A stretch of DNA of 64,000 nucleotides from Flagellimonas oceanensis. Lineage in GTDB: Bacteria; Bacteroidota; Bacteroidia; Flavobacteriales; Flavobacteriaceae. The first letter of the stretch is position 1. Each line of letters opens with the position of its first letter. This document shows positions 26,000 to 37,300 of this stretch, piece after piece. The stretch covers positions 1 through 64,000 of the forward strand of contig NZ_RZNA01000003.1 of assembly GCF_003992595.1 (NCBI RefSeq), written 5' to 3'. A program made the position numbers and the translations under genes. The notes under the pieces were generated by a model, which saw only the letters and a list, made by a program, of their open reading frames with translations, had not been told where the DNA came from and searched no databases.

Positions 26000-26662
26000 A
26001 TGATTGACGATATCCAAGCTGCTATCCCTTTGGGATTTTTGTTGAGCTTTATGATTGGCCCCGTTTTCTTTGTTTTGTTGGAAACAAGTGCGACAAAAGG
26101 CTTTAGGGCAGGGGTTAGTTTGGATATAGGTGTAATTCTGGCCGATATCGTTTTTTTGCTCATTGCCTATTTCAGTAGTTTTCAGTTATTGGAGAATTTG
26201 AGCAATGAACCGGGACTTTTTGTGTTCGGGGGAATGATTTTACTGGTCTACGGAATCTTTCTGTTTGTGAAAAAGGCAAAGAAAAAGTCCAATGTCAAGG
26301 CTTCCAAGGGAACTTATCTTGGTCTTTTGGTAAAAGGTTTTCTTTTGAACTTCATCAATATCGGTGTATTGGCCTTTTGGTTGGGATTGATCATAGTTGT
26401 GGGGCCTAGCTTGGAAAACAATCCGAATCGAATGATGGTTTTCTTCAGTACTGTACTGATTGTTTATTTTGCCACGGATCTGATGAAAATAGTTTTGGCA
26501 AAGCAATTAAAGCGCTATTTAACGCAAGAACGTATTGTGCTTATTAAAAAAGGCCTGGGCATAGTTTTGATTATTTGCGGGATTGTACTGATTACCAAAG
26601 GATTTTTGCCCAAGGACCAGTTTGATATACAGGAGAAAATTGAAAGGATAGAGAACCTGTAA
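26000..26662 (+). CDS. LysE-family amino-acid exporter
   Basis: A 220-residue inner-membrane protein with six predicted helices and the LysE/RhtB family pattern: GFLLSFMIGPVFFVLLETS near the N-terminus, which matches the conserved PGP-type loop, then a long central helix pair and a C-terminal cytoplasmic tail. It would export amino acids or related metabolites; the substrate cannot be told. It is the second gene of a pair with the GIN-domain protein and ends at a terminator shared with the tRNA-Cys region. Confidence 0.85.
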   Translation: MIDDIQAAIPLGFLLSFMIGPVFFVLLETSATKGFRAGVSLDIGVILADIVFLLIAYFSSFQLLENLSNEPGLFVFGGMILLVYGIFLFVKKAKKKSNVKASKGTYLGLLVKGFLLNFINIGVLAFWLGLIIVVGPSLENNPNRMMVFFSTVLIVYFATDLMKIVLAKQLKRYLTQERIVLIKKGLGIVLIICGIVLITKGFLPKDQFDIQEKIERIENL

Positions 26663-26670
26663 AACAAAAA

Positions 26671-26695
26671 AACCCAGCACATTGTACTGGGTTTT
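26671..26695. terminator. Rho-independent, probably bidirectional terminator
   Basis: A 7-bp stem AACCCAG / CTGGGTT (26671-26677 and 26687-26693) with a 9-nt loop is flanked by an A-run on the left and a T-run on the right. It can end the LysE-family gene rightwards and the tRNA-Cys leftwards, whose 3' end is 2 bp away. Confidence 0.85.
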
Positions 26696-26696
26696 G

Positions 26697-26767
26697 AGGC
26701 ATCGAGCGGATTCGAACCGCTGTACAAGCTTTTGCAGAGCTCTGCCTAGCCACTCGGCCACGATGCC
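26697..26767 (-). tRNA. tRNA-Cys (GCA)
   Basis: A 71-nt cloverleaf: acceptor GGCATCG pairs with CGATGCC, D stem GCC/GGC, anticodon loop CTGCAAA with anticodon GCA and normal U33, and T arm AGCGG-TTCGAAT-CCGCT. The discriminator is T, as expected for tRNA-Cys. It has its own promoter -7 box at 26778-26785. Confidence 0.95.
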
Positions 26768-26777
26768 AATTGGATCG

Positions 26778-26785
26778 CAAAGCTA
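26778..26785 (-). promoter_or_regulatory. Promoter -7 box for tRNA-Cys
   Basis: Read leftwards this is TAGCTTTG, matching TAnnTTTG, 10 bp before the mature 5' end. Confidence 0.6.
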
Positions 26786-26862
26786 AAAATATTTTATGAA
26801 TTTTTAGATGGAAAAAGTAATCTAAATAAAATGTAGCATACTTTAATAAAAGCATATCTTTG

Positions 26863-26934
26863 AGGCATCGGGTGGACTCGAACCACCATAAAAATCCTTG
26901 CGGGACTTTGTCTATCCAATTCGACCACAATGCC
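26863..26934 (-). tRNA. Degenerate tRNA-Cys-like gene (GCA, C33)
   Basis: A second cysteine-type cloverleaf lies 95 bp from the first. Acceptor GGCATTG pairs with CGATGCC with one G-T wobble, the D stem is GTC/GAC, and the T arm GGTGG-TTCGAGT-CCACC is intact. The anticodon loop is CCGCAAG, so the anticodon is GCA, but position 33 is C instead of the universally conserved U, and the stem AAGTC/GATTT has a G-T pair. It keeps a perfect promoter at 26952-26959. It may be a pseudo-tRNA, a weakly active tRNA, or a regulatory RNA. Confidence 0.75.
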
Positions 26935-26951
26935 GTTTGTATTGTTGCAAA

Positions 26952-26959
26952 CAAAAATA
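26952..26959 (-). promoter_or_regulatory. Promoter -7 box for the tRNA-Cys-like gene
   Basis: Read leftwards this is TATTTTTG, a perfect match to TAnnTTTG, 17 bp before the gene. Its survival argues that the unusual tRNA is still transcribed. Confidence 0.6.
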
Positions 26960-26998
26960 ATAAAAGATTAACATTGGTCACTTGCTAAAAGTGGTTGT

Positions 26999-27355
26999 TC
27001 ATCGAGTAATTCCGAGTTTCACCGAAACACTCTCTACATCACCACCAATGGGTGGGTTTATTTTGGAAACTTCCACTTCCACTTCGGTTACTTCCTTGAT
27101 TTCCTTGAATATACGGTCAATGATGCGTTTGGCCACGTGTTCCAATAAATTGGAACGCACTGTCATTTCCTCTTTGATTATATTATTCAAGTGGACATAA
27201 TCCACTGTTTCGGATAGTTGGTCCGAAACGGCAGGTTGGGAAAGGTCAGCGGTAATTTCAAGATCTACCCTGTAATCGCTCCCTATGAGCATTTCTTCCT
27301 TTAAACATCCGTGGTTGGAATGTATTCTAATGTTTTTTAACCTGATTTTGCCCAA
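26999..27355 (-). CDS. folB: Dihydroneopterin aldolase
   Basis: FolB splits 7,8-dihydroneopterin into 6-hydroxymethyl-7,8-dihydropterin and glycolaldehyde in folate synthesis. The 118-residue product has the FolB fold motifs: IRLKNIRIHSNHGCLKEE, DYRVDLEI, the central ETVDYVHLNNIIKEEM with the conserved active-site acid region, and the C-terminal INPPIGGDVESVSVKL. The frame is open to an ATG at 27379, but a promoter -7 box (27377-27384) overlaps that codon, so the TTG at 27355 (giving M-GKIRLKNIR) is chosen. It faces away from the tRNA genes and does not share the spr operon promoter. Confidence 0.9.
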   Translation of the reverse strand: MGKIRLKNIRIHSNHGCLKEEMLIGSDYRVDLEITADLSQPAVSDQLSETVDYVHLNNIIKEEMTVRSNLLEHVAKRIIDRIFKEIKEVTEVEVEVSKINPPIGGDVESVSVKLGITR

Positions 27356-27376
27356 AGTCCTCGTATTAAGAAAGGG

Positions 27377-27384
27377 CAAAAATA
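27377..27384 (-). promoter_or_regulatory. Promoter -7 box for folB
   Basis: Read leftwards this is TATTTTTG, matching TAnnTTTG. It overlaps the upstream in-frame ATG and so favours the TTG start at 27355. Confidence 0.6.
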
Positions 27385-27401
27385 GGGTAAAACGGTTTAA
27401 A

Positions 27402-28361
27402 TCAATACATGCACCTACAGTTACTTATCCCTTGGAATAGATCCATTCCCACGGTAAGCACATGGGTTCCTGTACTATAGCCTAAGATTTCGTTGGTTAT
27501 CACTTGATAGGAATACCCAAAATAGAAATTACTTTTCTTCAGACCCGCTATGGGTGCAATGTAGAGTGGACTCCCCAACTGGTCATTCAAAAAACGATAG
27601 GTAAGGCCCACATAATAGTAGTCTTCAAAATCCCTGAAACGGAATTTGGTGTTCAAATCGGTAACGGAACGGCCATCACTCTCGAACCATTGGAAAAATA
27701 CAGAAGGCTCTATTTCCAATCTACTGTTCTTGCTCTTGGAAAAGCTATAGCCTGTATAAGCATAGTAATTTCTGAGTTTATTGGGTTCAATGGTAATAAT
27801 ATCGGTATTGAAGTTGGATAGATCTTTGTTGAGTACGTTTCCCGCATTCAAACTAAAAAAGAACTTATCGAAGCGATAAAGTACACCGAGATCGAAGTTA
27901 TGGTTGGTTGTGGCCTTGTCATCCGCGGGCAATTGACCGTTGTTTTCCTCGAATTCCTCCACATCTATCCTAAACTGGTTAAAGTTATAGGAGATACCAA
28001 AGGAAAGGAAGACATCCTCGTAATAGTCCAGTGTCAAGTGGTGGGCAAAGGATACCCGTGCCCCTCGTTGTCTGGTGTAGCCATTACTATCGTTGTATAA
28101 AAGCATACCTACCCCAGATCTATTTCCTACCCTTGCATCGGCGGCCAAGGTCTGGGTATCCGGAGCATCCTCTATACCTACCCACTGCGTCAAGCCGTTT
28201 AAACGAACTTTTATATGATCCCCTATACCTGCATAGGTAGGGGACATCAAAAATGGATTATCGGCTATGTATTGGGATAATTGGGGTACGGTCAACTCTT
28301 GTCCTTTGACAACGAATGCCAAGGAAAACAATAGTATAGTTGAGTAGACTTTTTTTAACAT
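27402..28361 (-). CDS. sprF: PorP/SprF-family outer-membrane protein of the T9SS
   Basis: A 319-residue outer-membrane beta-barrel protein. Residues 1-19 form a signal peptide (cleavage at VKGQ). The body matches the PorP/SprF family of type IX secretion components (opening LTVPQLSQYIADNPFLMSPTYAGIGDHIKVRLNG; closing YLSYFGYSYQV-like strands). In Flavobacterium johnsoniae SprF is needed to bring the SprB adhesin to the surface. The frame is open to an ATG at 28502, but that would overlap sprB coding and lack a signal peptide, so MLKKVYST at 28361 is chosen. It is the last gene of the sprC-sprD-sprB-sprF operon, 20 bp after sprB. Confidence 0.88.
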   Translation of the reverse strand: MLKKVYSTILLFSLAFVVKGQELTVPQLSQYIADNPFLMSPTYAGIGDHIKVRLNGLTQWVGIEDAPDTQTLAADARVGNRSGVGMLLYNDSNGYTRQRGARVSFAHHLTLDYYEDVFLSFGISYNFNQFRIDVEEFEENNGQLPADDKATTNHNFDLGVLYRFDKFFFSLNAGNVLNKDLSNFNTDIITIEPNKLRNYYAYTGYSFSKSKNSRLEIEPSVFFQWFESDGRSVTDLNTKFRFRDFEDYYYVGLTYRFLNDQLGSPLYIAPIAGLKKSNFYFGYSYQVITNEILGYSTGTHVLTVGMDLFQGISNCRCMY

Positions 28362-28381
28362 GGGGTAATGTAGGTTAAGCG

Positions 28382-31300
28382 TTATTCTCTGTATAATGTA
28401 AAGTGACCTACAAACTCTCTGTTGTCTTGTTCTCCTTCGAGTCGGACAACATACCAGTAGTCTCCGGTCGGTAATGGTTTTCCATCGTAATTTCCATCCC
28501 AACCTTGGACGTTTCGGGTCATCTCTTCCACTACTCTACCATAACGATCGTAAATCTTAATTAGTACGTCCGGGAACCCTTCAATGTTGTCAGGTATCCA
28601 TATATCGTTGCGACCGTCGCCATCTGGAGTGAAAAAGTTCGGAAAATCAATGTCCATGAACTCCATGTATATCTCCGCAGTAGCTTCACAACCGTTCTGA
28701 TCAATAACCGTTACCGTATACGTACCGGTTTCACTGATGTAGTATATGTTATCGGTTCCGTTGTCGATATCATTGAAATAGTAGGTATATTCCTCTACGC
28801 CCCCAGCTGCTATTGCGGTTATTTGATTGTAAATATTGTTTTCCAAAACCAATGTAAGTGGTTCGTAAGCTTCAATGGTAAAGTCGTAGGTGGTCATACA
28901 TCCATTGGCATGTGCAATGGTAAGATAATGTTCACCTGGTGTCATATTGCCAAAGTCAGCGGATAGTTGCATATCCGCTGGATCTGTGGAATCCAAAGCG
29001 TACATAAGGTCGGCCCTTATGGATTCATCCTCCAATTCAATCTCCAAATAATTGTCAGGAACACTGCCCGTACACTCATAAATTGGAGTTACGGTAGCGG
29101 CAAGGTTTACACCGGGTCCTATTTCGACAATCACATTGGTTTCACAACCTTGTGCATCCCTGATGAACACCACATGATTTCCTGCTGCCAGGTCTTGGAA
29201 GATGAACTGGTCTTGGACAAAGTTTCCATCAGCACTTGAATTCAAACTGGTTTCATAAGGAGCTGTTCCTCCGGATATTTGCAATTCGAATGAACCATCC
29301 CCACTTTCAAAACATACTTCGTCCATAATGTTGACAGCTTCTGCCACGATGGGTTCTGGTTGTGTGATCTCAAATTGGAAGGTTATGAAACATCCGTTCA
29401 CATCTTGGGCGATTACATCATAGATACCGGGTTCTAGATCAGTAAATGTGTTCGTCGTATCAAACTGATCTAGATTTGGTGAAATGGCGTAAAGGATTTC
29501 ACCTGTTCCACCCGATACCTCTACTGTAATAGTACCATCGTTCATTCCTGAACATGTAATATCTGTAAATTCTTCTCTATCCACCACCAATGGCTCTGGA
29601 TTTACTATGGTGATTACCGGTGATACCTCAACACAGTCCTCACTGGTTACCCTTACGTAGTATTCGCCTGCTGGCAATCCATTGAATGTTCCATTGGTTT
29701 GTGGACCATCGATCAAATTGGTCAATGCGGCATCGCTGAACAATTCATAGTTGTAGTTGCCCAATCCACCTGTTGCCTGGGCAATTATGGTGGCAGATGC
29801 TTCGCCCATACAGTTGATAATGGCCGCGGACCCATCGATATCCAGCATCAATTCCGGAACTTCGTCAACAGTCACTTGGTTTGATATCATGGCATCACAA
29901 CCATTGGCATCACGAACATAGTATTGATATGCTCCTGGTCCTACATCGAAAGTATGGGTATCACCACTATCCATCGCTGTAAAGTTGATTCCATCGGTAC
30001 TGTAGAAATACGGTGCAGTACCTCCTATTGCGGTTAATTCCAACTGGGCATCATCGTTACAGGTCATTTCACTCAACTGAATAAGCGAGGCACTTGTTTC
30101 TGTGGGTTCTGTTATGGTTACGGTATCTGTGGTATCACTACAGTTCCAACCATCTGTAACGGTAATACTGTAGGTTCCAGCACCCAATCCATTAAAGGTA
30201 TTGCTACCTTGTGAACCGGTCGTGAAAATGATGCTTGTACCGGTTTGATTATAGTAATTCAACTGGTAGTTATAAGAACCACTTCCTCCGGCAACATTGT
30301 CCGCCCAAACAGAAGCACTGTCATCTCCGTAGCACAATAGATCTATTGGAGCAGCGTCAATGTCAGCTGTGATTGGGTCTGGTACTTCCAAAGTCAATCC
30401 TCTATCTTCATAACAACCCCCATCATCGGTAACCCGTACGGTGTACACTCCAGCTGATAATCCCGTGAAGACGTAACTTGATACATCGTTCATGGTATAA
30501 ACTTGTGATGTGGTCGTATTGGTCAGTACAATATCATAAGGTGCATAGCCCCCTGTTGGATTGATCAAAATCTCACCTTGATCATTGGTACAGGTAACAT
30601 TTGCTACTTCTTGTGGTGTGTAACCCAATTCAGCACTTGGAGAAATAATGGTTACCGTACCTGATACTGCTGGACAGAAAGGTGCATTGGTCCCCACAAT
30701 TTCCACGTAATAGTTGCCACCTCTCAGGTCTGGGTGGGTTATGGCTACCGAACCAGAAGAAGTATTATCGCTTCCAGATACGATCAGTGTACCATCCGTT
30801 CTATATACATCATAGTCATAATCTCCTGAATAGCCTGAAACATTTATAGTTAATTCTCCTGCATCATCAAAGCACATAGCTGGTCCTGTTGCTGCCGCAT
30901 CAACGTCAATGGTGTCGTATGGAGCAATTGTATAGGTTTCCTCTACGTAACATCCTGTGACATCGTTAGTGGCACGGAAGGTATAACTACCGGCTTGGGT
31001 CAACTCAAAAGTAGCGGTTGTGATGGTTGAAGCTGTCATTGATCCATAAGGATTACCAATAGGTAACAGTTCAAATGTATAGGTATCACCAGGGTTACTT
31101 TCCGTAACGGTAAGGTTTACCCTTTCTGGATCGTTACAAGTTATGGCAAAATCCTGCGCAATACCCAAGGTAAAGGTATTCAAGGGTTGAATAGTGATAG
31201 TGTCTGGATATTCACAACCATTGGCATCCCTAACAATGTAGTTGATCGTTTGAACGGTTCCATCGTCCACTACATCAAAAGTGTTGTCCGATGTAAAGCT

Positions 31301-34300
31301 GTTCCCCCCAAAACTGTACAGATAAGGGTTGGGACCTGCAAATGGGGTACCTCCACTTGGGGTTACGGTAATGGTCGATTCATTCACGGTGTTGCCTGGA
31401 GAACACACAAAGTCAGTGGCCGTGGCCGTAGCACCCAACGGATTGGGTTGATCAACGGTTTCGGTTTTGATGTCCTCACACTCCCTATCAGAAACCACAC
31501 GTACTTGGTAAGTTCCTTGGGGAAGATTCTCGAACAATGGTTCATCTTGAAGCGGTCTGCTTGGAGCACCTACACTTATTCCGATCAATTCGTATTGATA
31601 TGGTGGATTAAGCGCAGTGGAAGGATCTAGTTGGGCCAAGATACTACCATCACTGCCTCCAGCACAACTTACGTTGATAATGGTTGCATCCTGTAATACG
31701 GGATCCACCTTATCATCCAATGTTTGGCGGACTTCATAGGTACAAGGCTCGGAAGTATCCAAATCGGTAATGGTGAAGATATATTCCCCAGGTTCCGTAA
31801 GACCTGTGAAAACACCATCCGCATCTGCATCAATAGTAATATTGCCCAATGGATCTTCAACACTGTACTGCAAGTTGGAAGAGCCACCAACTACGTTGAT
31901 GGTGATCTGTCCTCCTGGATTCATGGTACAGTCAATGGTCTTATCCACGGTAGCATTGGCTGTCATGGCATTGTACAATTCCAAATTATCCGGAAGTGTT
32001 ATGGAACAGCCCCACTGATCGGTAATCAGTACTTCGTATGTACCTGCGCCCAACCCAGAGAAAATAGTACTGGTCTGAGGAGAGCCAAAATTGCTTCCAT
32101 CCTTGATCAATTGATACATGTAGTTGCTTCCTTGTCCACCGGTAGTGCCCACTACTTCAATCTCGCCCTGTAAATTCACACAGTTGGACTGGTTGATTTG
32201 CAATGTGGCCGATATGGGGTCTGGATCTTCAAGAGTGATTGTATCAATATGTTCTTCACAACCTCTGGTATCTCTTGTCCAAACTTCATAAGTATTTGCG
32301 GTAAGTCCAGAGAAAATAGGGTTTGATACGTAGGTACCGGGAGCGCCAACACCTACATAGTAAGTGTATCCACCCCATCCACCAGAAGCGAGGACTTCAA
32401 TAGTGCCGTCATCCACACAAGTAATCTCGGTAGCAATGGCAGAACCAGTGATTGCCGCATTGGGCCCTGCTATGTTGAAGGCTTCCAAATTGGTACATTC
32501 CGGGAATGCATCCTGGGAAACCTCAACGGTATAGCTTCCGGCCGGCAAAGAAATAGGGGCAGTTGGCCCTGTAGTAGCAGAGGTTCCGTTGGTTACAGGA
32601 ATATCATCAGCGGTGTTGGTAGGTGTTCCATTGGTATCATAAATGGTCCAGTTAAACCCTCCTGCATATGTGGCGTCCAGAAGCTCAAATGTTACTTCGC
32701 CAGTGGCCGTACCATAACAGATGACATTGCTTACAACATTCACATCAATATTGAATGTGTTGGGGTTGGTTATGGTTTCAGAAGTGGAAACCACACAACC
32801 TGTATCCAAATGACGAACAAGGAAATTATGGGTTCCAGCATCCAAACCACCAAATACATTAGGGTTTTGCCAAGAAGAACCGTTGTCGATACTGTATTCG
32901 AAACGGGAGGGGTCGCCCAAGGTCGATGTAACCGTAATGGTAATTTCCCCATCCATCCCTGGATTACAGCTCAATGGGTTTGTGATGGCCGCTACGGCAT
33001 CGGTTATCTGGTCATAAGGAGCAATAACTGCCGTTGTTGTTCCCAAACATCCATTGTCATCATATACATTGATGGTATAGTTTCCTCCATTTGTATCGGT
33101 TTCAAAGTAAGTAGGATTACTACCTGATTGAACCACTACCGAACCTGCATCGTTGATAAACTCGTAACGAACATAAGTTCCACTTCCTCCAGTTATGGAT
33201 GAAGTATCCACGGTAATGCTGGCGTTGTTTGGATTGTTGCCCACGGCACATGCAAACTCCACCACATCAATATCGATGTTGTCGATCGGTTCGGGTTCGG
33301 TTATAGTAACCGATTCTAAATCATCGCAATTATTGGCTGCGACAACTTCTATATCATAGGTTATACCTGTTGTGGAACCTGCTAGTCCTGTAAAGGTAGC
33401 CGTTGTGGCCGTTGAGCTTGAAGGCGCAATCGGTGTACTGATGGAACCATCGGAAGCTGAAATAATTTGAAATGTATACGGACCTATTCCATTGTCCACT
33501 GCTTGAACGGAAATGGTTCCGTCATCAACACCATTACAGGTTACATCCGTGTAGGTTGTTGTAAAGGAAGGGTGAGGAGCTTCAGGTACATCCACTGTAA
33601 TTGTTTTGGGACAGTTTGGTGGTGATGTTCCCATATCGAATACAATAACATTGTAGCTTCCTGCCACACCTGCACCAGTCCAAGTTAATGGATTGGTTGT
33701 AAGTACACTTCTTGGTTCGTCATATGCTGTTCCTGGTCCATCAATGATGTATTCATAATTTCCAGACCCGGAAATCACTTCGATTTCAAGTTCTGCATTA
33801 CCATTAGTGCCCAACTCGCAATCCAATTCAACGGTTTGAGTCACTATAAATTCCAATGGAGGGTGTATATCGAATGTTACATCATCAATACAACCGTTCA
33901 GGTCTCTTACTTCAATGGTCTGACCCAAGCCTGAGCTCAATCCTGAAATCAGGTGTTGATCGCTTCCATCAAAAGCAAAGTTTTGGAATGCCCCGCCATT
34001 TACACTGATTTGGAAAGGCGCCATGGCCTCAGCAGGATTATCCAAAGTGACCATTACTTCAAACAAGCCTTCATCGACACATTCGTCGACAATGGCAATG
34101 GATATTTCCGGGCTTGGGTCTTCATCAACTGTAACAGTATCACTTTGAATACAATCGTTGGCATCTTTTACATAAACGATATAATTTCCACCATTATCTA
34201 CCGTGGCAGTAGTGGAACTGGTCCACCCGCTCGATGTTGGTGTCGGAGCTGGATCTGTGGTCGGTAGATATTGGAATTCATATGGGGGCAAGCCAAATCT

Positions 34301-37300
34301 TGCAGTTGCTGTAATAACCCCTGAATCTGGATTACAATTTGCATTGGTCGGTGAGTCAGCAGATATTTCAAGCAAGGTTGGAGCTTGTTCAATTAGGAAT
34401 GGATCTGAGGCAATTACACATCCAGCATTTGGGCCATCAGCTTCTTCAAAAAGAATGTAGTATTCACCAGGACTTAAACCAGATGCAGTATCAGTTTCTG
34501 GACCGCCCATAACTCCGGATATTGTACCTGTAATTCCTGTTGAGACATTGGTTACATTATAGAAAATCTCATAATTTACGTTGTTTCCTCCATAACCCGA
34601 AACGGTAAAGTCAACACTCCCATCCATGGCGCCGGTACATGAAATATCTGTTGAAGCATCTATTGTTGGTGCCAAAGTTGAATTTGTCGCTACTGGAACC
34701 GTTGCTTCTTGAACATATTCACAGTTGGTGTCAGTATCAAATACTATGAAAGTATAGGTAACACCGGGAGTCAACCCAGTAAACAAGTATGAGTTGGCCG
34801 GTGCAGGTGGTGAAGGGTCTTCCGAAAACCAAGCAGGATCAGCTGCATTAAATGCAGGGGCAGGATAAACAGCAAAATAAAAAGTCCCCACACCCAAGGT
34901 TCCATTTGAAGCTTGTGCTTCAACGGTCATTTCTCCACTGCCCGGAGTACATCCAGCGGCACCTATAGTGGTTATCAATATATCCGGACCCGTTGTAATA
35001 GTAACTGTGGATATATTTTGACAGCCATTGGCATCTGTGATTTGTACGGTGTAATCTCCAAAATCAAGCCCTGTGAAGGTATGATCATTGGTGCCGGTTG
35101 AGGTGTCGTAAGTAAGGTTTACACTAAAATCGTTGTTGGATACCTGATAGATATAGTCTGGTGTTCCTCCAGAAGCATCCACGGTAATTGTTCCCAACTC
35201 AGTCGTTGATGCAACACAAGTAAGATTAGTGTGCGATGTATTTGGAGAAATTGCTGTAGGTTCAGAAATTGTTACCGAGTATGGGTCTGATACACAACCT
35301 TTAGCATCGGTCACAGTAACTTGGTAGTCACCAGCGGGCAATCCTGTGGTCTGGGTTAAATAGTCTATTCCCGTAATTGTCTCGTATACATTTATGGTGT
35401 AGGGAGGAACTCCTACGGAGGTATCGATCACAATGTCGAGTGCACCGGTACTTTCCCCATTACAGAGAATATCAGTTGGTGTAACATTGCTTATCACAGG
35501 TTGATCTGCAGGAGTCACTACAATACTGTTGGTCGTAGTGGTACAACCAGCTGAATCGGTTACACGAAACATATAGGTTCCATCAGTGTTCGTATTGAAT
35601 ACATTTCCTGTGAACCCTGTTGTGTTATAAGTAGTTCCTCCATCATTGGACCATTCGTAGGAATACGAACCAGTACCGCCGTTCGCGGTCACGGTAATGG
35701 TGGCATCTGCCAAACAGGTCAAATCATTATCAAGGAAAGCCGAAGCGTTCAAAGCAGGATTTATCGTTGCTGTATCCTGGACAGAACAACCATACTGATC
35801 TCGAACATCGATAGTATAGGTTCCGGCAGTTAGGTTGTTAAATGTATATGTCAGATCGGTTGAGGGCGAAGGAGTCATCCAAGCGCCGCCATTTAAACTG
35901 AACTGATAGTTTCCATTTCCGCTGGTTACATCCACTTGAATACTTCCGTCATTGTTTCCACTATAACAAACAATCGGCGCTAGATCAAATGCAATGACTT
36001 CGGCTGGATCTACGGTAATGTTCGTTGTATCCTCGCATAGGTTTGTATCCCTTGCCCTGATTACATAATCGCCTGCAGGTAGACCAGAGAACACATTTGA
36101 AGATTGGTATGCTACAATAATAGTGGGCGTAGCACTTGTATCCTCCAATTGATATTGATAGGCAGGTGTACCTCCGGTAGCTGTGGCAGTAATCGTTGCC
36201 CCACCGTTGGTACAGGTAAGTTCCGTAGTCACGGATGCTGTGACATCAACCACATCGGGTTGTGTCAAGGTTTGGTTCAAGGCTACGGAACATGCGGGAT
36301 CTCTAAGATCAACCAGGGTAATGGTATGATTCCCTGCTGCAAGACCGGAAATAGTAATTGGACTGGCTGTTTGCGTGCTGGACACTGGATTACCATCCAC
36401 TTGATAGGTAAACCCTATTCCAGAATCAAAGTTTTCAACTTCAAAAGTGATGGTTCCATCATCAGCACTGTTACAAGTAAGATCGGTAAATGAAGTAACG
36501 GCCCCATCAAAAGCATGACCGTCCTCAACATTCACATCCAATGTGATGGCTCCGCCACAAACTTCAGGAATCTGATAGGCCTCGATATCATCTATGGCAA
36601 TATCATTTCCATCTGTTACGGAAGAGTTCGTACGGATTACAATATCCAAATTGGAATTGGACCCAGGGTTAAGCGTTACATTATAGTCGTGCCAATCGGT
36701 AACCCCGGTATTTTTTGGGATACTTCCAGTTGTTGTGCTTTGAATCACTGTTCCTCCTGCATCGACCAATTGGATTTCTATGGACGGATCCCCACCGCTT
36801 GTCCCTGTTCTCAGCAAGTTAAATGCCCAAAGTGATACGGTAATGTCCCTGTTGGGCACCACTTCAACGTCTGTTTTTTGATACACAATCCCACCTACGC
36901 CGGCTACTCCACCTACATTGATGGCCAAGAACCTACCATTGGACAAGCCTGAATGGTCATCGGGGCTTTCCCAGGTTCCATAAGGGTTTATGATTTCCTG
37001 TGTTACGGAATACTCCCCATCTTGAATATGGGTGTCCGTACCAAAACCACATAGGCTCGTGCTGCCATCTTGAGGCTCGTAACAATACACGGGATCTATT
37101 TCAGAGATACTCGTATTTGGTCCTGTTCCGAAGTTTTCAGAAAGCAAAATACTTGGAGATGGTGCCGAATTACTAAGATAATTAATGGTTATGGTATGGT
37201 TTCCAACGGGCACATCATTAAATACATTGGAGTCGTTGGGCGTATTTGGCGAACCATCAATTTCATAGGTGTAGTCAAAATCCGAACTGTCAGGTGTTAC

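Noticed and set aside
27122..27145. CACGTG core at about 27133 as another parS site
   Set aside because: The flanks (GGC-CACGTG-TTC) do not match the parS arms, so this is a chance CACGTG inside folB.
27402..28502. 366-residue version of the SprF-like gene
   Set aside because: The first 47 codons overlap sprB and lack a signal peptide; the real start is MLKKVYST at 28361.
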